Below are positions 34,731 through 46,209 of a stretch of 64,000 nt of DNA, in pieces. The translations under genes were made by a program, and so were the position numbers. The stretch is from Combretum micranthum. Taxonomy: Eukaryota; Streptophyta; Magnoliopsida; Myrtales; Combretaceae. Numbering within the stretch: the first letter of the stretch is position 1; every line of letters begins with the position of its first letter. The notes under the pieces are model-generated. The model had not been told where the DNA came from. It saw only the letters and a list, made by a program, of their open reading frames with translations, and did not search any database. The DNA lies in the NCBI GenBank assembly GCA_024138025.1, contig JAMXBD010000170.1:868001-932000 (forward strand), given 5' to 3'.

Positions 34731-34910
34731 ATTTAGATGGAGAAATTTTACGGTCTCATTATTAATTTTGGTGGGACCAATAGCTTACACCATACGCAAC
34801 CATGATCGAATCACTAAAATAGTTAATATTCAATTATTATATTTATTTTAATGATTGGATGATTAGTTGAACGGTCCTGTCGCCAAAGCCATAAAGCACC
34901 CATTTAGATG
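34731..34910. mobile_element. MITE family B with 9-bp target duplication
   Basis: ATTTAGATG at 34731-34739 and 34902-34910 flanks a 162-bp element starting GAGAAATTTTACGGTCTCAT and carrying AATAGTTAAT and TTATATTTATTTTAATGATT, the internal words of family B. The right end (GGTCCTGTCGCC, CATAAAGCACCC) is more diverged. Confidence 0.82.
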
Positions 34911-35099
34911 TGGATATTTGGGAGAAATTAATTCTAGAATTGAATTACTATTCATATGCTTTAAATAATGAATGACTATTCAATATTAGTTATAACAGAA
35001 TTCCTTATAAAATCATTGTTACAGTCGACTAGATATGGTGATAACTCTTTATAAAAAATAAAATTGTTATGAATTACTATTACAGTGAATTGATCAAGC

Positions 35100-36235
35100 G
35101 AGAGTGTCTTATGACATTTTTATACAAACTAAATTATCCCTTGATCATAAATTGCTCAAGAGTTGTGGGTTGATATTTCTGAGTGATTTGGTTTGTTGAA
35201 TGGTCCTTTATTGTATTTGTTGCAATATGAGATTGTTTTCAAGCAAGAAGGTGCTAATGCTACAATGTATTTTAACAAACTCATGAGTTTGTGATGAGAT
35301 GAATGATTTATGTGACATTCCATATTGCTCTTTGGTGCCGTTAACTCTTGTTCTTTCTTGTGATCTAATTCAAAAGTTTACGGAGATAGATAATAGAAAT
35401 AAGTTAGTTCAATCCCTTATGGGATTGAATGAAACTTATAAGAGTGTAAGAAATGAAATTTTGTTTGTGGATCCACTTTCTATGATCAACAATGCTTACT
35501 CTTTGGTGTACCAAATAGAAAGGCAAAAAAAAAAATTACATCTACCGCTAGTAGAATCCATAATAATGCTACTTTCTTAGTTAAGAATCAGAAGAAGCCA
35601 GTGGTAATGATAAAAGGGATAAAAGCGGCAAGTCTTCTAGATTTGTTTGTGTTTATTGTAAGAAATTAGGTCATAGTGTGGAGAATTGCTTTGAGAAAAA
35701 AGGGTTTTCCAAATTGTTATAAACCTTCCAAGGATACCATCATTGTGAAGTTTCATCAAACAAATCATTTGATGATGTTAAGGAGGGCGAGAATCATTAA
35801 CTCATTTCCAAAATTTGTCACAATGTAGTGAAGATGTTGAAAAGAGCATAACTTGATGAGGGACAACATGCTACTACAATGGCTTGCTCTAGTAAATGTT
35901 TTTTTTTTTTTTTTGCATCTTGCATAAATCCTTTTAGCCAAGATTTTTATTTGGTTGTTTATACAAGAGTGTCCGATCACATTACTCTCTATAAACACAT
36001 TTTCACGCACATTATTATGCTTTCTTACTCTATTCATGTGAAATTACTAGATGGAAGTATGAGAGTTGTTTTTACTACTGGTCATGTTCAATGAACTCCT
36101 CAAATCTCCTTAAATGATGTCCTTTATATACATGAACTATGCTACAATTTATTATCAACTAGCAAATTACTTCATTATTCTAAACTTGTCATTTTTACTT
36201 CACAACTTGTGAATTTCAAGACCTGACAATTAACA
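35100..36235 (+). pseudogene. Copia gag-protease fragment
   Basis: Part of a second, different copia element. From about 35235 the frame reads KQEGANAT and YFNKLMSL; the open frame 35299-35580 gives SLMGLNETYKSVRNEIL and PLSMINNAYSLVYQIER, the C-terminal half of a copia gag. Near 35650-35690 a zinc knuckle CVYCKKLGHSVENC is intact (CX2CX4HX4C). The protease follows near 35940-36235: YTRVSDHITLYKHIF replaces the usual D-T-G-A-S-D-H, so the catalytic Asp is lost; then VKLLDGSMRVV and LNDVLYIHELCYNLLSTSKL. Integrase and RT are absent. Frameshifts occur after 35520, near 35700 and at 36090. Confidence 0.82.
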
Positions 36236-36279
36236 AGGACCTATTAATGGCTATGTATCAGAATGAGTTGTATGCTATT

Positions 36280-36505
36280 AAGGGTCTGTTTGTTTTGACT
36301 TTTTTCCGGCAGATACAGACACTTTTTCAAACTTTTTGCTAATAAATTATTTATCAAGAAATAGATATAGATAAAAAAAAAGTTGACAGTTCTCATCAAA
36401 AGATCAAATAGAACAAATATAGATAAAATTTAGATGCAAATCGAATATATTTACACATATTATTTTAAAAAAGATATAGATACAGATGAAAAACAGATAC
36501 ACCAA
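36280..36505. mobile_element. MITE family A copy (reference copy in forward orientation)
   Basis: Starts TAAGGGTCTGTTTGTTTTGA and is nearly the reverse complement of the copy at 40767-40995: TATCAAGAAATAGATATAGA, GTTGACAGTTCTCATCAAAA and TTTACACATATTATTTT. It sits between two copia fragments. Confidence 0.7.
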
Positions 36506-36659
36506 CTTTTGCTGAGTCTTTAGATGATATACATTCTCAATGAATGTTCTTAATTAAATTCATGAAAATACATGTTTCTTCGCTTGTACACATATATATA
36601 CACCTGTACATGTTGCATAACAGAATTAACAGAATCATTTTTCTCATCTTTTTTCCTTC

Positions 36660-36870
36660 ATGCCTAGGGAAATCTTAATTGATTGACTCTAAGTCATGAA
36701 ATTTGTGCCATTGAACAAAACATTAGTAATCGACAAACCAGGATCATCAAATGGAGCCAAATGCAATGGACCATGATGAAATTGATCAACATCTGTATTC
36801 ATAATATTCACTCCCAAATTCTCCATGCCAAGCAATAAAACCAATCAGAAGAAATCAAAATTCAATCAAC
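36660..36870 (-). pseudogene. Copia gag N-terminal fragment
   Basis: Minus-strand translation gives PFDDPGLSITNVLFNGTNFM, a stop where Trp is expected, and SQSIKISLGM. This is the N-terminal signature of copia gag (D-P-G-L...L-N-G-x-N-F/Y-x-x-W-S-R). The fragment follows a primer-binding site on the same strand. The rest of gag is found only on the opposite strand at 35100-36235. Confidence 0.72.
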
Positions 36871-36896
36871 AAAAATTAATACAATACTAATCCTCA

Positions 36897-36916
36897 TCCA
36901 TGGCTCTAATACCATC
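36897..36916 (-). promoter_or_regulatory. tRNA-Met primer-binding site of copia element
   Basis: The minus strand reads ATGGTATTAGAGCCATGG; plant copia elements use TGGTATCAGAGC, complementary to initiator tRNA-Met, so this site differs by one base. It marks the LTR end just to its right. Confidence 0.72.
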
Positions 36917-37300
36917 TAGAGTTTCCATTACGTAGTAAGAAACTTACATTCAAAGATTTATTCGAATGAACCAATAGAAATCTTGCAGCTAAAAATAGAG
37001 AAAGGCCCAAAGGAAGACTGATGAGAAAATTGATTCTATTAGTTCTATTATGCAGCATGCACAGGTATCTGTGTGTGTTTGTGTGCACAAGTGAGGACAT
37101 GTGTATCAACATGACACGTGTGAGATAAAAATAAATTAACCCACACATCTATATGCTTAATAGTTGTCACGAGTTTTAAATATAAGGGATTTACTTACAA
37201 TGGTTGATGGATCATATAAGAGCAAAACTTATAAGATATAATTCATATAAACCGAATTTGTATAAAAATAACTAACTCCTTATAATATTAATGGCATTTG
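36917..37300 (-). repeat. Probable copia 5' LTR (minus strand)
   Basis: On the minus strand the sequence before the primer-binding site ends ACGTAATGGAAACTCTAGA and runs back to about GGAGTTAGTTATTTTTATAC. Extent is inferred from the primer site and the typical length of short copia LTRs; no second LTR is available for comparison. Confidence 0.45.
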
Positions 37301-37867
37301 ATGAGTTTTTCCATGGAGCAATATTGTTGGATTTTTGATTAATTATTTGAAAATGAATTTTTATCATACCTAATACTATATTGTTGCAAATGGCAGTTTA
37401 CAAGGATGTAGGTAGCAATAAAGTTTTCGATAATTCTGGATTATGTGTAAATTACTTCTAGTGACGAGTGGGAGAAAAAAAATCAAACTCTTGGAAATTT
37501 TGAGCTTTTGTTTTTAATCATGAGTTCTAAGACAAATGATTAGGTAGCCATGGGCCAATACCCTTTACTTGTAGATAGCCTTATCACTAAACTTTATGAT
37601 TGTTAAGAGTATTATTTGTAGCTTTTTTTGTAGTCTTACATTACTAATATTATAATTAAATTTAATACATTTGTGTATAAATCAATGCACATCCTAAACA
37701 ATTATTTATGAACATGGACTAAAGATTATAACACTTTTATGTCAATTATTTTTGTTTTTTTGAGTTTAAAAGTTCTTTGTTTTAATTTTCTTTTATTTCA
37801 ACATTAAATAAAAAGAATAAACAAAGGGAAAAAAGAAAAAAAAAAGAATAAAGTCAAAATCAAGTCA
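37301..37867. other. Intergenic, nothing recognised
   Basis: AT-rich; no domain, repeat pair or RNA seen. Confidence 0.4.
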
Positions 37868-38035
37868 ACCGAGCAAAGCAAGTCGGGATCATGATCTTAC
37901 ATGGCTAGATTTGGGTATTGCATATAAAACCCTATAGGGCTGCGAGTCAGGCTTGTGTGACCCTATAAGAAAGTGGTCGGATTTGGGTCCTATATGACCC
38001 ATCCTAAAACTGCCATCGGTTATGTCCCTACTCAA
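37868..38035. repeat. 'CCCTATAAG' family repeat, copy 2
   Basis: Contains AAACCCTATAGGGCTGCGAG, GACCCTATAAGAAAG and CGGATTTGGGTCCTATATGA, close to 19279-19447 and 43022-43195. Terminal inverted repeats are degenerate here. Confidence 0.45.
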
Positions 38036-38119
38036 CACTATACTGTCTTGATTTGACTCATTTAAAACCTTAATCCTAGACGAGCATTTTTTTATATATT
38101 TAAAGGATAAGTCAAGATA

Positions 38120-38160
38120 GATTATATATATATATATATATGTATGTATATGTATATTAA
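38120..38160. repeat. AT-rich microsatellite
   Basis: A TATATA run of about 20 bp followed by TGTATGTATATGTATAT. Confidence 0.7.
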
Positions 38161-39499
38161 AAAGTTTCTTAATGCCAAGGTTAAACATTTTAAATTTTGA
38201 ATTATTCAATAGAAAGTACAAAAATATTATAACTTTGACAAACAAACTGCTTCAATGAGATATCTCTAAAATAATGGTTTTGTCTTTTGAAAGAATGAAA
38301 TCAAATGTAAGACAAATTAGATCTATTTGAAATGTTTGTTTTTCACCTAAATTATGATTTGTATCTAATTTATGTATACACACACATCTATATATACTAG
38401 TGAACGACACACCCACGATAGGTGTGCAAATAAAAAAAATCCATATTAAACTTGGTTTCGAAACAGTAAAGCTATGTAATTACACGTGGTAATAGAGAAA
38501 TATAATGTATTTATCATTTACAAGGAAGCATTGAAAATTGTAAGGAGATATACACATAATAGAATAGTATTATTTTTTTTCTTAATGGTGGTACATTGGA
38601 TATGAAAGTAATGCTAATCAGAGATTGTCTCGTTGCAGATCTTTCCATAACTCTAAAAATATGGCATACACTCCAACTTCTTCTTAACTAATTTGTTTAT
38701 AAGAAAATTGTTTCTTTTTCCTGTCCTTGCAGGAAATAAGACCTTAGACCGATAAAACGCTGCCATAAAAACGACAAAATTAGCGATCATATGAGTCCAC
38801 ACATTTAGAAGGAGGTGAAAATAGTGAAGTTATAATCCCAACTCAATGAATCTTTATTTTTTTACCTTTACAACCACATAGGATCCATTTATGTCCTTCA
38901 GTCACAACCAAACTTTTTTTATGATGAGTAAATGATATGGGTTAATTTTACTGGTAGTACTTGAACTTTTGACTTATAATGGAATTATATCTAAAAAAAT
39001 TTTTTTGCCTGCAACAATACTTAAACTTTTTCAATTTTGCATCCATCGTACCTTTAACCGGAATTCGGCTAATTCTCATATGAGATGCTGACATGGACAA
39101 TTTCTCTTTCTTATAAATCACCTTGTCTCTCCTAGTTGGTAAACATCTTCTCTCTTCCCCGAACATCCCCTCCCAACTCCCCCCCCTAACATTTTCTTTT
39201 CTTTTTAGCTATTATAAAGCATCATTCCATTACGTAGAACTTAGAAAAAAAAAAGTTGCAAGAAATTAATACAATGATTAGCTCTCCACATGATTGATTT
39301 ATTTATCTAAAAGTTGCCAAAAATTTAATTAGAAATCTTAGAAAAACAAAAATTCTTGATTTAATTTATTAAACTAATTGCACAAAATCAAGCAAAAAAA
39401 AATAATAATCGGAAAAAAGAAAAATAAAATGAAAAAAAAACAAAAGAAATCATCTAACTAAAGTTTTTTTTTTTTTCACAGTCAGAGGAGTAGTTGGCT

Positions 39500-39750
39500 T
39501 GCTTTAGACTGGAAACTAGTGATCTCTATCAAAGTGTTGTGGAAACCATCCTCAATGGCAGCACATTACACACCTCGGAGTTCGAAGTCGACTATCTAGC
39601 AAACTTACTGAAGAGAAAGTGATCCAAAGATGATGATTTGAATTACACACTAGGTGAGCTCGACCTCTTATTGATGTCACTAGCATTAGAGAGGAGAGGC
39701 GATATGCCATTTGATGGGTCCAAAACTATGAAGTTCAAAAGTAGTTCATC
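39500..39750 (+). pseudogene. Exon-like segment inside the Mutator-like element (unidentified)
   Basis: A plus-strand frame reads SDLYQSVVETILNGSTLHTS, EFEVDYLANLLKRK, one stop, SKDDDLNYTLGELDLLLMSL, ALERRGDMPFDGSKTMKFK. It has protein-like composition and balanced codons unlike the surrounding AT-rich DNA, suggesting host coding sequence. I do not recognise the family, so no function is offered. Confidence 0.35.
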
Positions 39751-40047
39751 ATAAGATGGAAGATTTGAAAGGGGGGAGAGAGAGAGAGAAAGGAAAAAGA
39801 AAACCTTTTGAGATTGTTTATTAAAGAGGGCTAACCACCAGTTATCAGTAGAAGGTTAAGTCTTTGGGCGGGACGGTAGTCTATGTGTGAGGTCAACATC
39901 AAGTTCAGATTTGTAGTTTGATTGTGGTATAGGAGGCTGGGCTTTGGGGTATTGTTAAGTGGTTGGCCGTGGTGGCTTTTGTATGAGCAAGTTTGTGTTT
40001 GTGCTGAAAGAAGGTGACATGGTTGGCTCTAGTTTAGTAGCTTTAGT

Positions 40048-40147
40048 GGTTGGTGTTAAGTTTTGTGGGTTGTGGTGTCAATATGTGGTGCAATGTGGTT
40101 GGTGTTAAGTTTTGTGGGTTGTGGTATCAAATATGTAGTGGAGTGTG
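40048..40147. repeat. Two-copy tandem repeat, 49-bp period
   Basis: GGTTGGTGTTAAGTTTTGTG followed by GGTTGTGGT occurs at 40048 and again at 40097, with the rest of each unit (ATATGTGGTGCAATGT / ATATGTAGTGGAGTGT) also similar. It lies in a GT-rich stretch of the composite element. Confidence 0.8.
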
Positions 40148-40766
40148 GTTGTTGTTCGAGTGGGTGGTTAGGTTTCATTTGAAGCCTGAGTTTAGGCTAG
40201 AGAGAGAGATGCAAAGAGAGAGAGAGAAGACGATTAACACCATCAAGGGGGGTGGAATAGGATGGCACTGGTGGTTCTATTCAATGGTTTTAGTGGTTAG
40301 TCTTAGGTTTTGTAAGCCGGTGGTGTCGTTGTATGGTGGTGTAAGGCTTAGATATCTAGTGTTTTTTTTTTTTTTTTTGGCAACCAACTAGTTTTTATGT
40401 TTGGGTTTGAGGAGAGAGAAAGAGAAGGAGAGAGAGGAAGGTGAAGCCAAAGAAAAAGGAAAAAAAATATATAAATATGACAACTTAGATATTAAAAAAT
40501 TATTTTTGTAATATGATACTCTTCAACATCATCAAGGTGTTGGAGTTTTGGCCAAATTCCGGCTAAAATGATCGTCTGCGCAAATTTTAAAAAGTTTACG
40601 TATTTTTGTGTGCTGAAAGTTATTTTAAGTACAAAGCTGTTATATAAACAATATTTAGGTAATTAATCCTAAGTAATATCATTAAAAGTAAAACTTATGA
40701 TAGTAAAAGTAAATCTTAATATTAATTGTAGAAGTTTCTACGAAACAGTAGAGTAAAAGACATGAT

Positions 40767-40995
40767 TAGGGTCTGTTTGTATGATCTGTTTTTCATCTGT
40801 ATCTGTATCTATTTCAAAATGATATGTGTAAATATGTTCGATTTGCATATATATTTTATCTATATTTAATCTTTTGATGAGAACTATCAACTTTTTTTTT
40901 TATTTATATCTATTTCTTGATAAATAATTTTTAAGGAGTTAAAAGTTTGAAAAAAATGTTTTTATCTGTCGAAAAAAGTCAAACAAACAGACCTA
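40767..40995. mobile_element. MITE family A copy (intact inverted ends)
   Basis: Left end TAGGGTCTGTTTGTATGATC, right end GTCAAACAAACAGACCTA. It reads as the reverse complement of the copy at 36280-36505 over most of its 229 bp. No certain target duplication: flanks are CATGAT and TATATAT. Confidence 0.8.
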
Positions 40996-41622
40996 TATAT
41001 ATTCAAACATCTTTCAGGCAATTACCACTTACCGAAAATGTGTGACCAACATCATAAGAAATGCAATAGGCATTCCATGAATTAGAAAACGAATTAATGG
41101 TTCATAAATAAAAAATAAAAAACTTTTGTTGGTACTGACACATGCTTCATTGGTAGTATTAGGACTAATAAATAAAAGTAAAATCATAAAGCATCATAAG
41201 TGCTCATAATCACACCAAAGGAGAACTTTAACATGGAAATGCTTGATGTACTATTATTGACTTATTGCTTTTTTTTTTAATTGAGTTTATTAAGTTGGTT
41301 AAAGAGATAAAATAAGCCTTAATTAATATCACATGGATCCTTAGAAATTCCCATGATGTTAGATTTTAAAAGAAGTAGTTCTTACCACTATCTCCTCTCT
41401 CTCTCTATTTTTTTTTTTTAATGCATGGATAATTATCCTGTACCGAGTATTGGGATCCTATTGAAAAAACATTTGAAATAACAATCGTTCAGTAGGGAGA
41501 ATGTGGGTTCTAAGGTTGAAATAACAAGTGTTGGTTAGGGAGAACTTTGGAATCTGAATAAACATAATAAATAACTCTAGTGCATGGGTAATTGGTAAAT
41601 ATAAAGTTAAAATATTTAGAAT

Positions 41623-42169
41623 TAGGGGTGCAAACGAGCTCGGCTGCAAGCTCGGGCTTAGCTCGTTTATTTTTTAACGGGCTCGAGACGAGCTGGGCTT
41701 TTAACGAGCCTGAAATATATAGACTCGGATCCAAGCCCGTTAAGTTTTTCCAAGCTCAAGTTCGGCTCATTTAGCAAGCTTGGGCTTGTTTCGTTAAACG
41801 AGCTTGAGCTTAGCTCGTTTAGCTTATATAATTATTTTTTAATTATATTTATAATATTAAATTAATATAAATAATTATATATAATATTACATTAATATAT
41901 ATTAATAATATAATATCAATATTATATATATATATATATATAAAACGAGCTTGGCTCACGAGCTCTTAACAAGCTTATTCACGAGCTTTGTTCACGAACC
42001 CATAATGAGTCTGTTCGCGAGCTTGAGGATAAGTTCAGGCTCGGCTCGTTTAGCTCGGCTCGTTTAGCTAAACGAACCGAGTCAAGCCGGGCCTGAAACG
42101 AGTCAAGCCGGGCCTGAAACAAGTCGAGCTCGAGTAGTTCGCAAATAGCTCGGCTCGTTTGCAGCCCTA
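41623..42169. mobile_element. hAT-like nonautonomous element with 8-bp target duplication
   Basis: Terminal inverted repeats TAGGGGTGCAAACGAGC (left) and GCTCGTTTGCAGCCCTA (right) differ at one base. The 8-bp flanks TTTAGAAT (41615-41622) and TTTAAAAT (42170-42177) match at 7 of 8 positions. TAGGG-type ends with an 8-bp duplication are hAT features. Interior has many AGCTCG/CGAGCT words around an AT-rich core; no transposase frame. Confidence 0.82.
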
Positions 42170-42177
42170 TTTAAAAT

Positions 42178-43021
42178 GTAATATCTTTATATGAATAATT
42201 AAGTTTTATTTTTTCTTTCATTTTTTTTCCCTTAATACCCGATTTCATCTTCCAAATAAGTACCAAGTTGATGCCAAATAAACGTGAAATCGATCGACCA
42301 AAGGAATCATTAACGGTAAGAAGTTTACATTTTCTTTGTTGTCATGTCTTGATAACCAAACGCTAGGTTGCAATAATTAACTGTAAGAAATTTAACATAA
42401 GATTTCTATGTCTAATATTATTACTCTGTGAAACAGAAGACTGAAATTCCATTCTTGATAATCCCATACATAAGTAGATCTATTTGAGACCAAAAGAATT
42501 GAAAACTTAAAAAGAGCAGTTATAAATGTTCATTAATTATGGGTTTTGATCTAATCATGCATAGGAGCGGGAGTTTGAATAGTTTAAAACGTCTCTATAT
42601 CATTTAAGTCCCATTTAATTAGCTTCATAAAATGATAGGACTAGAAAATAACGAGCTAAAGTACTATGTCAGCATGATTTGTCCTTGGATCCAATCTGAT
42701 TTTGACAACCTCAATTAATATCCTGGATAAATCTAAACTTTTATCAATTTAACATATAAAATAATCATATAAGATTACGATATTTGTCAATTTCACAACG
42801 ATATTATTATTATATATAAATTAATTTAAATATTAAATTAATCAATTATAAAGTTTCAAAATCTAATTATATATTATATTAAAGTTCAAGCGAAATCCAT
42901 GCTATCAATCCTAATATCTTAGATGTTTTATTATTATTTTTTTACTACTTTTTGGATCAACTATTATATTAAAAATATCCGAAACAGAGTGGAACCCATT
43001 TCATTTGAAGGCTGTCATAGT
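42178..43021. other. Intergenic, nothing recognised
   Basis: AT-rich DNA without frames or clear repeats. Confidence 0.4.
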
Positions 43022-43850
43022 AGGGATACAATCATGGCGGGTTTGGGATAGGTCATATAAGACCCGAACCCGCCCAGTTTCCCAATAGGGTTTCCCAAAT
43101 CCGCCCCGCAACCCTACAGGGTTTTCTATTCAATACCCAAACCCACCCCTGTAGGGTTTTGACCCTGACTCGCCCCGTCCTGCGACCCGTTTAATTTTTT
43201 TTTTCCTCTTCTCAATACTTAGTTAAATTATAAAATTAACAATAAGTTTATCCTATAGGAGCATAATAGTTAGTTAACTATGCTTGAATGAATTTTATAA
43301 GATATGCCACAACTTTATTAAGAAATATAAAGGTTTAAAACTATCACAAAAGATTTTCAAATGTAGATGAAAAGACATTATTTTACTTACATAAATATAC
43401 ATAATACATATGTAGGAACCTGCCTTGTGAAGACTCAAGAATAGAAAAAATTTTTCAAAAATGTTGATAGTGAAAGGGAAAGCGAAGAAGCAACAAGGTC
43501 AGTGTGTAATGTGTTTACTGTGTTAGCTCAACAAGAAAATTCGTAAGGATTTTTATATCTTAAATATAATGGAGGTTCAGATCAAGATGTTAAAAGTCAA
43601 GAATAATAAAAATATATTATATAATTGTGATTTTAAAATTTCAGATTTAATTTTTTAAATTATTTTATATTATGACGGGTTCGGGTTACCATCGGGTTTT
43701 TGTAATGACCCGAACTCGCTCCGAAACCCTATAAGGTCAGCAAGTAATTTTTCAAACTCGTTCTCGCGATCCTATAGGATTTTTAACGATTCGAACGGAC
43801 CGAATACCTTATAATAATCCGTCCCGTTGCATCCGTAGGTCAGAGTGCTC
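43022..43850. mobile_element. Larger 'CCCTATAAG' family hAT-like element
   Basis: Left TAGGGATACAATCATGGCGG and the reverse complement of the right end, TACGGATGCAACGGGACGG, form imperfect terminal inverted repeats. GC-rich arms with GACCCGAACCCGC, CCTACAGGG (left) and CGGGTTCGGGTTACC, AACCCTATAAGG (right) enclose about 450 bp of AT-rich sequence. The short copies at 19279 and 37868 look like internally deleted relatives. Confidence 0.5.
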
Positions 43851-44189
43851 ATCTCACTAAGACGCAACCAATTAAAATCTTAATGGAATGACAAAACTAG
43901 CATCTGCCCCAAATTTGTGGCTGTAAAATTTTGAAGATTGATTAGTTTTAATATTGCCTTTAACGTCAGATCATGATTTAGATTCCCATTTTTTCATATC
44001 TACAGTCTACCCATAAGTCATAGACTCGTAGGGTGATCCCCACAATTTGATGGCAACCTTTACTCGGAAGCTAACCTCTAGTGGAAGTAACTGCACTGCA
44101 AGTAGAACGCATTGCACTATATGAGATGAGCATGCCTTGAAAACTACTTGTTGAACAAGTATCCCTATAGCTAATTGAAGGTTATATTT

Positions 44190-44350
44190 AAACTGTTTGT
44201 CTTTTATTTGTATTTTATCGATATTTGATTTATATATAGATTGTTTATAAGTAAAAAAATTATTTTTTTATTTATTTTTATTTTTAATAAATAATCTAAT
44301 TGAAATAAATATAAAATAGAGGTCAAATAATATCAAATCAATGAATCAAA
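44190..44350. repeat. MITE family A remnant
   Basis: Starts AAACTGTTTGTCTTTTATTT, contains TCGATATTTGATTTATATAT and ends AATCAATGAATCAAATGC. Diverged. Confidence 0.35.
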
Positions 44351-46020
44351 TGCATTAGTAATCACTTATCAGCCACTTAAAGAATATGAATGACTTTTTT
44401 TTTTCTATTAATCAGTTAGATAATGGGTTTTCCTTTTTCTTATTTATTGTAGAAGTATGGAGTATCTGTATATATGTATCTTAAGTTATTTTGTACACAT
44501 GATGAAAAGAAACGGATGGTGCTATTTTTTTTTTATTATTACAAGAAGCATATATAAATTGCAGAAATAATGACACGTGACTACAACCAAACTCAAATGT
44601 GTAAAATAGCTTAAATACAAAAATACAACACATCTCTATACTTTTACAATTATTTATTGTAGCAAATGTTGTACTTATGTTGCGTATGCAAATTTAATAA
44701 TATCTATAAAAGATTTTAATTTTTTATCATAAAATATAAATATTTGATTGTAAAAGATCTATCTATGTTGTGGATTTTATATATAAGATATTAAAACGGT
44801 ATTACTTTCTTATTTAGATTTAAATGTAAACTTTTAATTAAAAGAAGTAAGAAGGGATGGTTATTGTTAAATGAGGAGTTATAAGTTATGGAGGGAATGG
44901 ATGTTGTTTCAAAAAGAAGTTACAAGTCTATTATAATTAAATTATATCTGAATAAAATGAAAATATAAAATGTGAGGACACTAAAAATGATGCATTTGTC
45001 TTTAATGATATATATGTGTGTGTGTGTTTTGTTCCAAATATTAATAGGATGAAGTTTTTTTCTTGAAAACATAGATATGTAGATCGCGTGAAACTTATAA
45101 AATTTAATTTGTGCTTGACATATATCTTGTGATTTAAGAAAAGAAAAAAAAATGGTTAAAAAAATTATATCTTTTGGGTATTTAAAAGTTTGATGTATAT
45201 TAATAAAGTTAAAAAAAGGGATCTTATGGTAATTCAGGGTCAATACTCATTATATTAAAGGTTAAAGCAATTGTTTTTTAAGGGTATGTATTATAAATTT
45301 ACTATAATAAAAAAAGTTTTATCTGTATTTTAGAGAGATTATTTGAGATGATCTTTATTATATTGATGGGTACCTATAAATATATAGATATTTATTACTC
45401 CTATATAAAAGATATAAAAACAAACCAAACACCAAACAAAACCAACATTTGTTTCTTTTTATCATTTTATCAAAACAAGGTATTCATTCATCATAAGCAC
45501 AACAGTTAACACTTAGTTTTTGGAGTGGTGGAAAGCAATAGGGAAAAAAGGTGCGGAAATGGATGAAAAATGTATGTTCAAATGATTTAATGAGATGTAG
45601 AAATAGGATAAAATGAGTAGAAACTTTTCCACCTATGAGCCTCTTTTTTCCTTTGGGAGAAAGTTATTGAAATGGGTAGAAATGATCAAAAGTTATAAAA
45701 ATATTTTTAAATAGAATTGAATCTCTTTCCCGTTTATAAGCTATATTGTCAAATCATCTTATTTCTCTTATTTTCATCATCAAACAAAAAAAAAAAAAAA
45801 AAAATTTCTACCTATTTTCTTATATTGCCTCTTTTATATTTAAACAACAATAAAATTATACTTCATTTAGTTTTTTTTTTTTTTCCTTTCCATAGCTTTC
45901 ATTCCATTTTCCCTTTAATCAAAATATGACAAACACAACGTAAAGGACGATAACTCCATTCCGCAAACCACAAGTAAGCTAAAGAGGATGGGGTTTAAAC
46001 AATTCCAAATACAAAGGTAT
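44351..46020. other. Intergenic, nothing recognised
   Basis: Very AT-rich; short minus frame 44920-45243 and others are composition artefacts. Contains a GT microsatellite near 45014-45028 and long A and T runs near 45785 and 45870. Confidence 0.4.
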
Positions 46021-46209
46021 TAAAAGTTTGGGAGCTTATCAGGTTCTATCGATGGGACAATTCAGTCACCCATCAAACCATTGAAATAAATATAATGATT
46101 GAAATATTAGTTGATTCAATCACTATTGATATGATGTGAACCACTGGTTGGTGATAGGACTGGTTTTATCAAAATTAACGACGGAACCATAGAATTTTCC
46201 TAAAAGTTT
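46021..46209. mobile_element. MITE family B with 9-bp target duplication
   Basis: TAAAAGTTT at 46021-46029 and 46201-46209 flanks a 171-bp element. The right end GACGGAACCATAGAATTTTC and the internal words AAATAAATATAATGATTG and AAATATTAGTTGATTCAATC match family B. The left end is more diverged. Confidence 0.82.

Larger units (their letters stand above)
38939..40640. mobile_element. Candidate Mutator-like composite element with exon-like interior
   Basis: The left end GGGTTAATTTTACTGG... carries ATACTTAAACTTTTTCAATT and ACCGGAATTCGGCTAATTCT. The reverse complement of the right end carries ATACGTAAACTTTTTAAAAT and GCCGGAATTTGGCCAAAACT in the same order. These ~150-bp imperfect terminal inverted repeats resemble common plant MULE ends. 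The interior (39475-40440) is GC-richer than the flanks. Outer boundaries and target duplication could not be fixed. Confidence 0.45.

Noticed and set aside
44920..45243. 107-codon minus-strand frame rich in Ile, Phe and Lys
   Set aside because: Composition follows the AT-rich DNA; no domain or membrane-protein pattern beyond bias.
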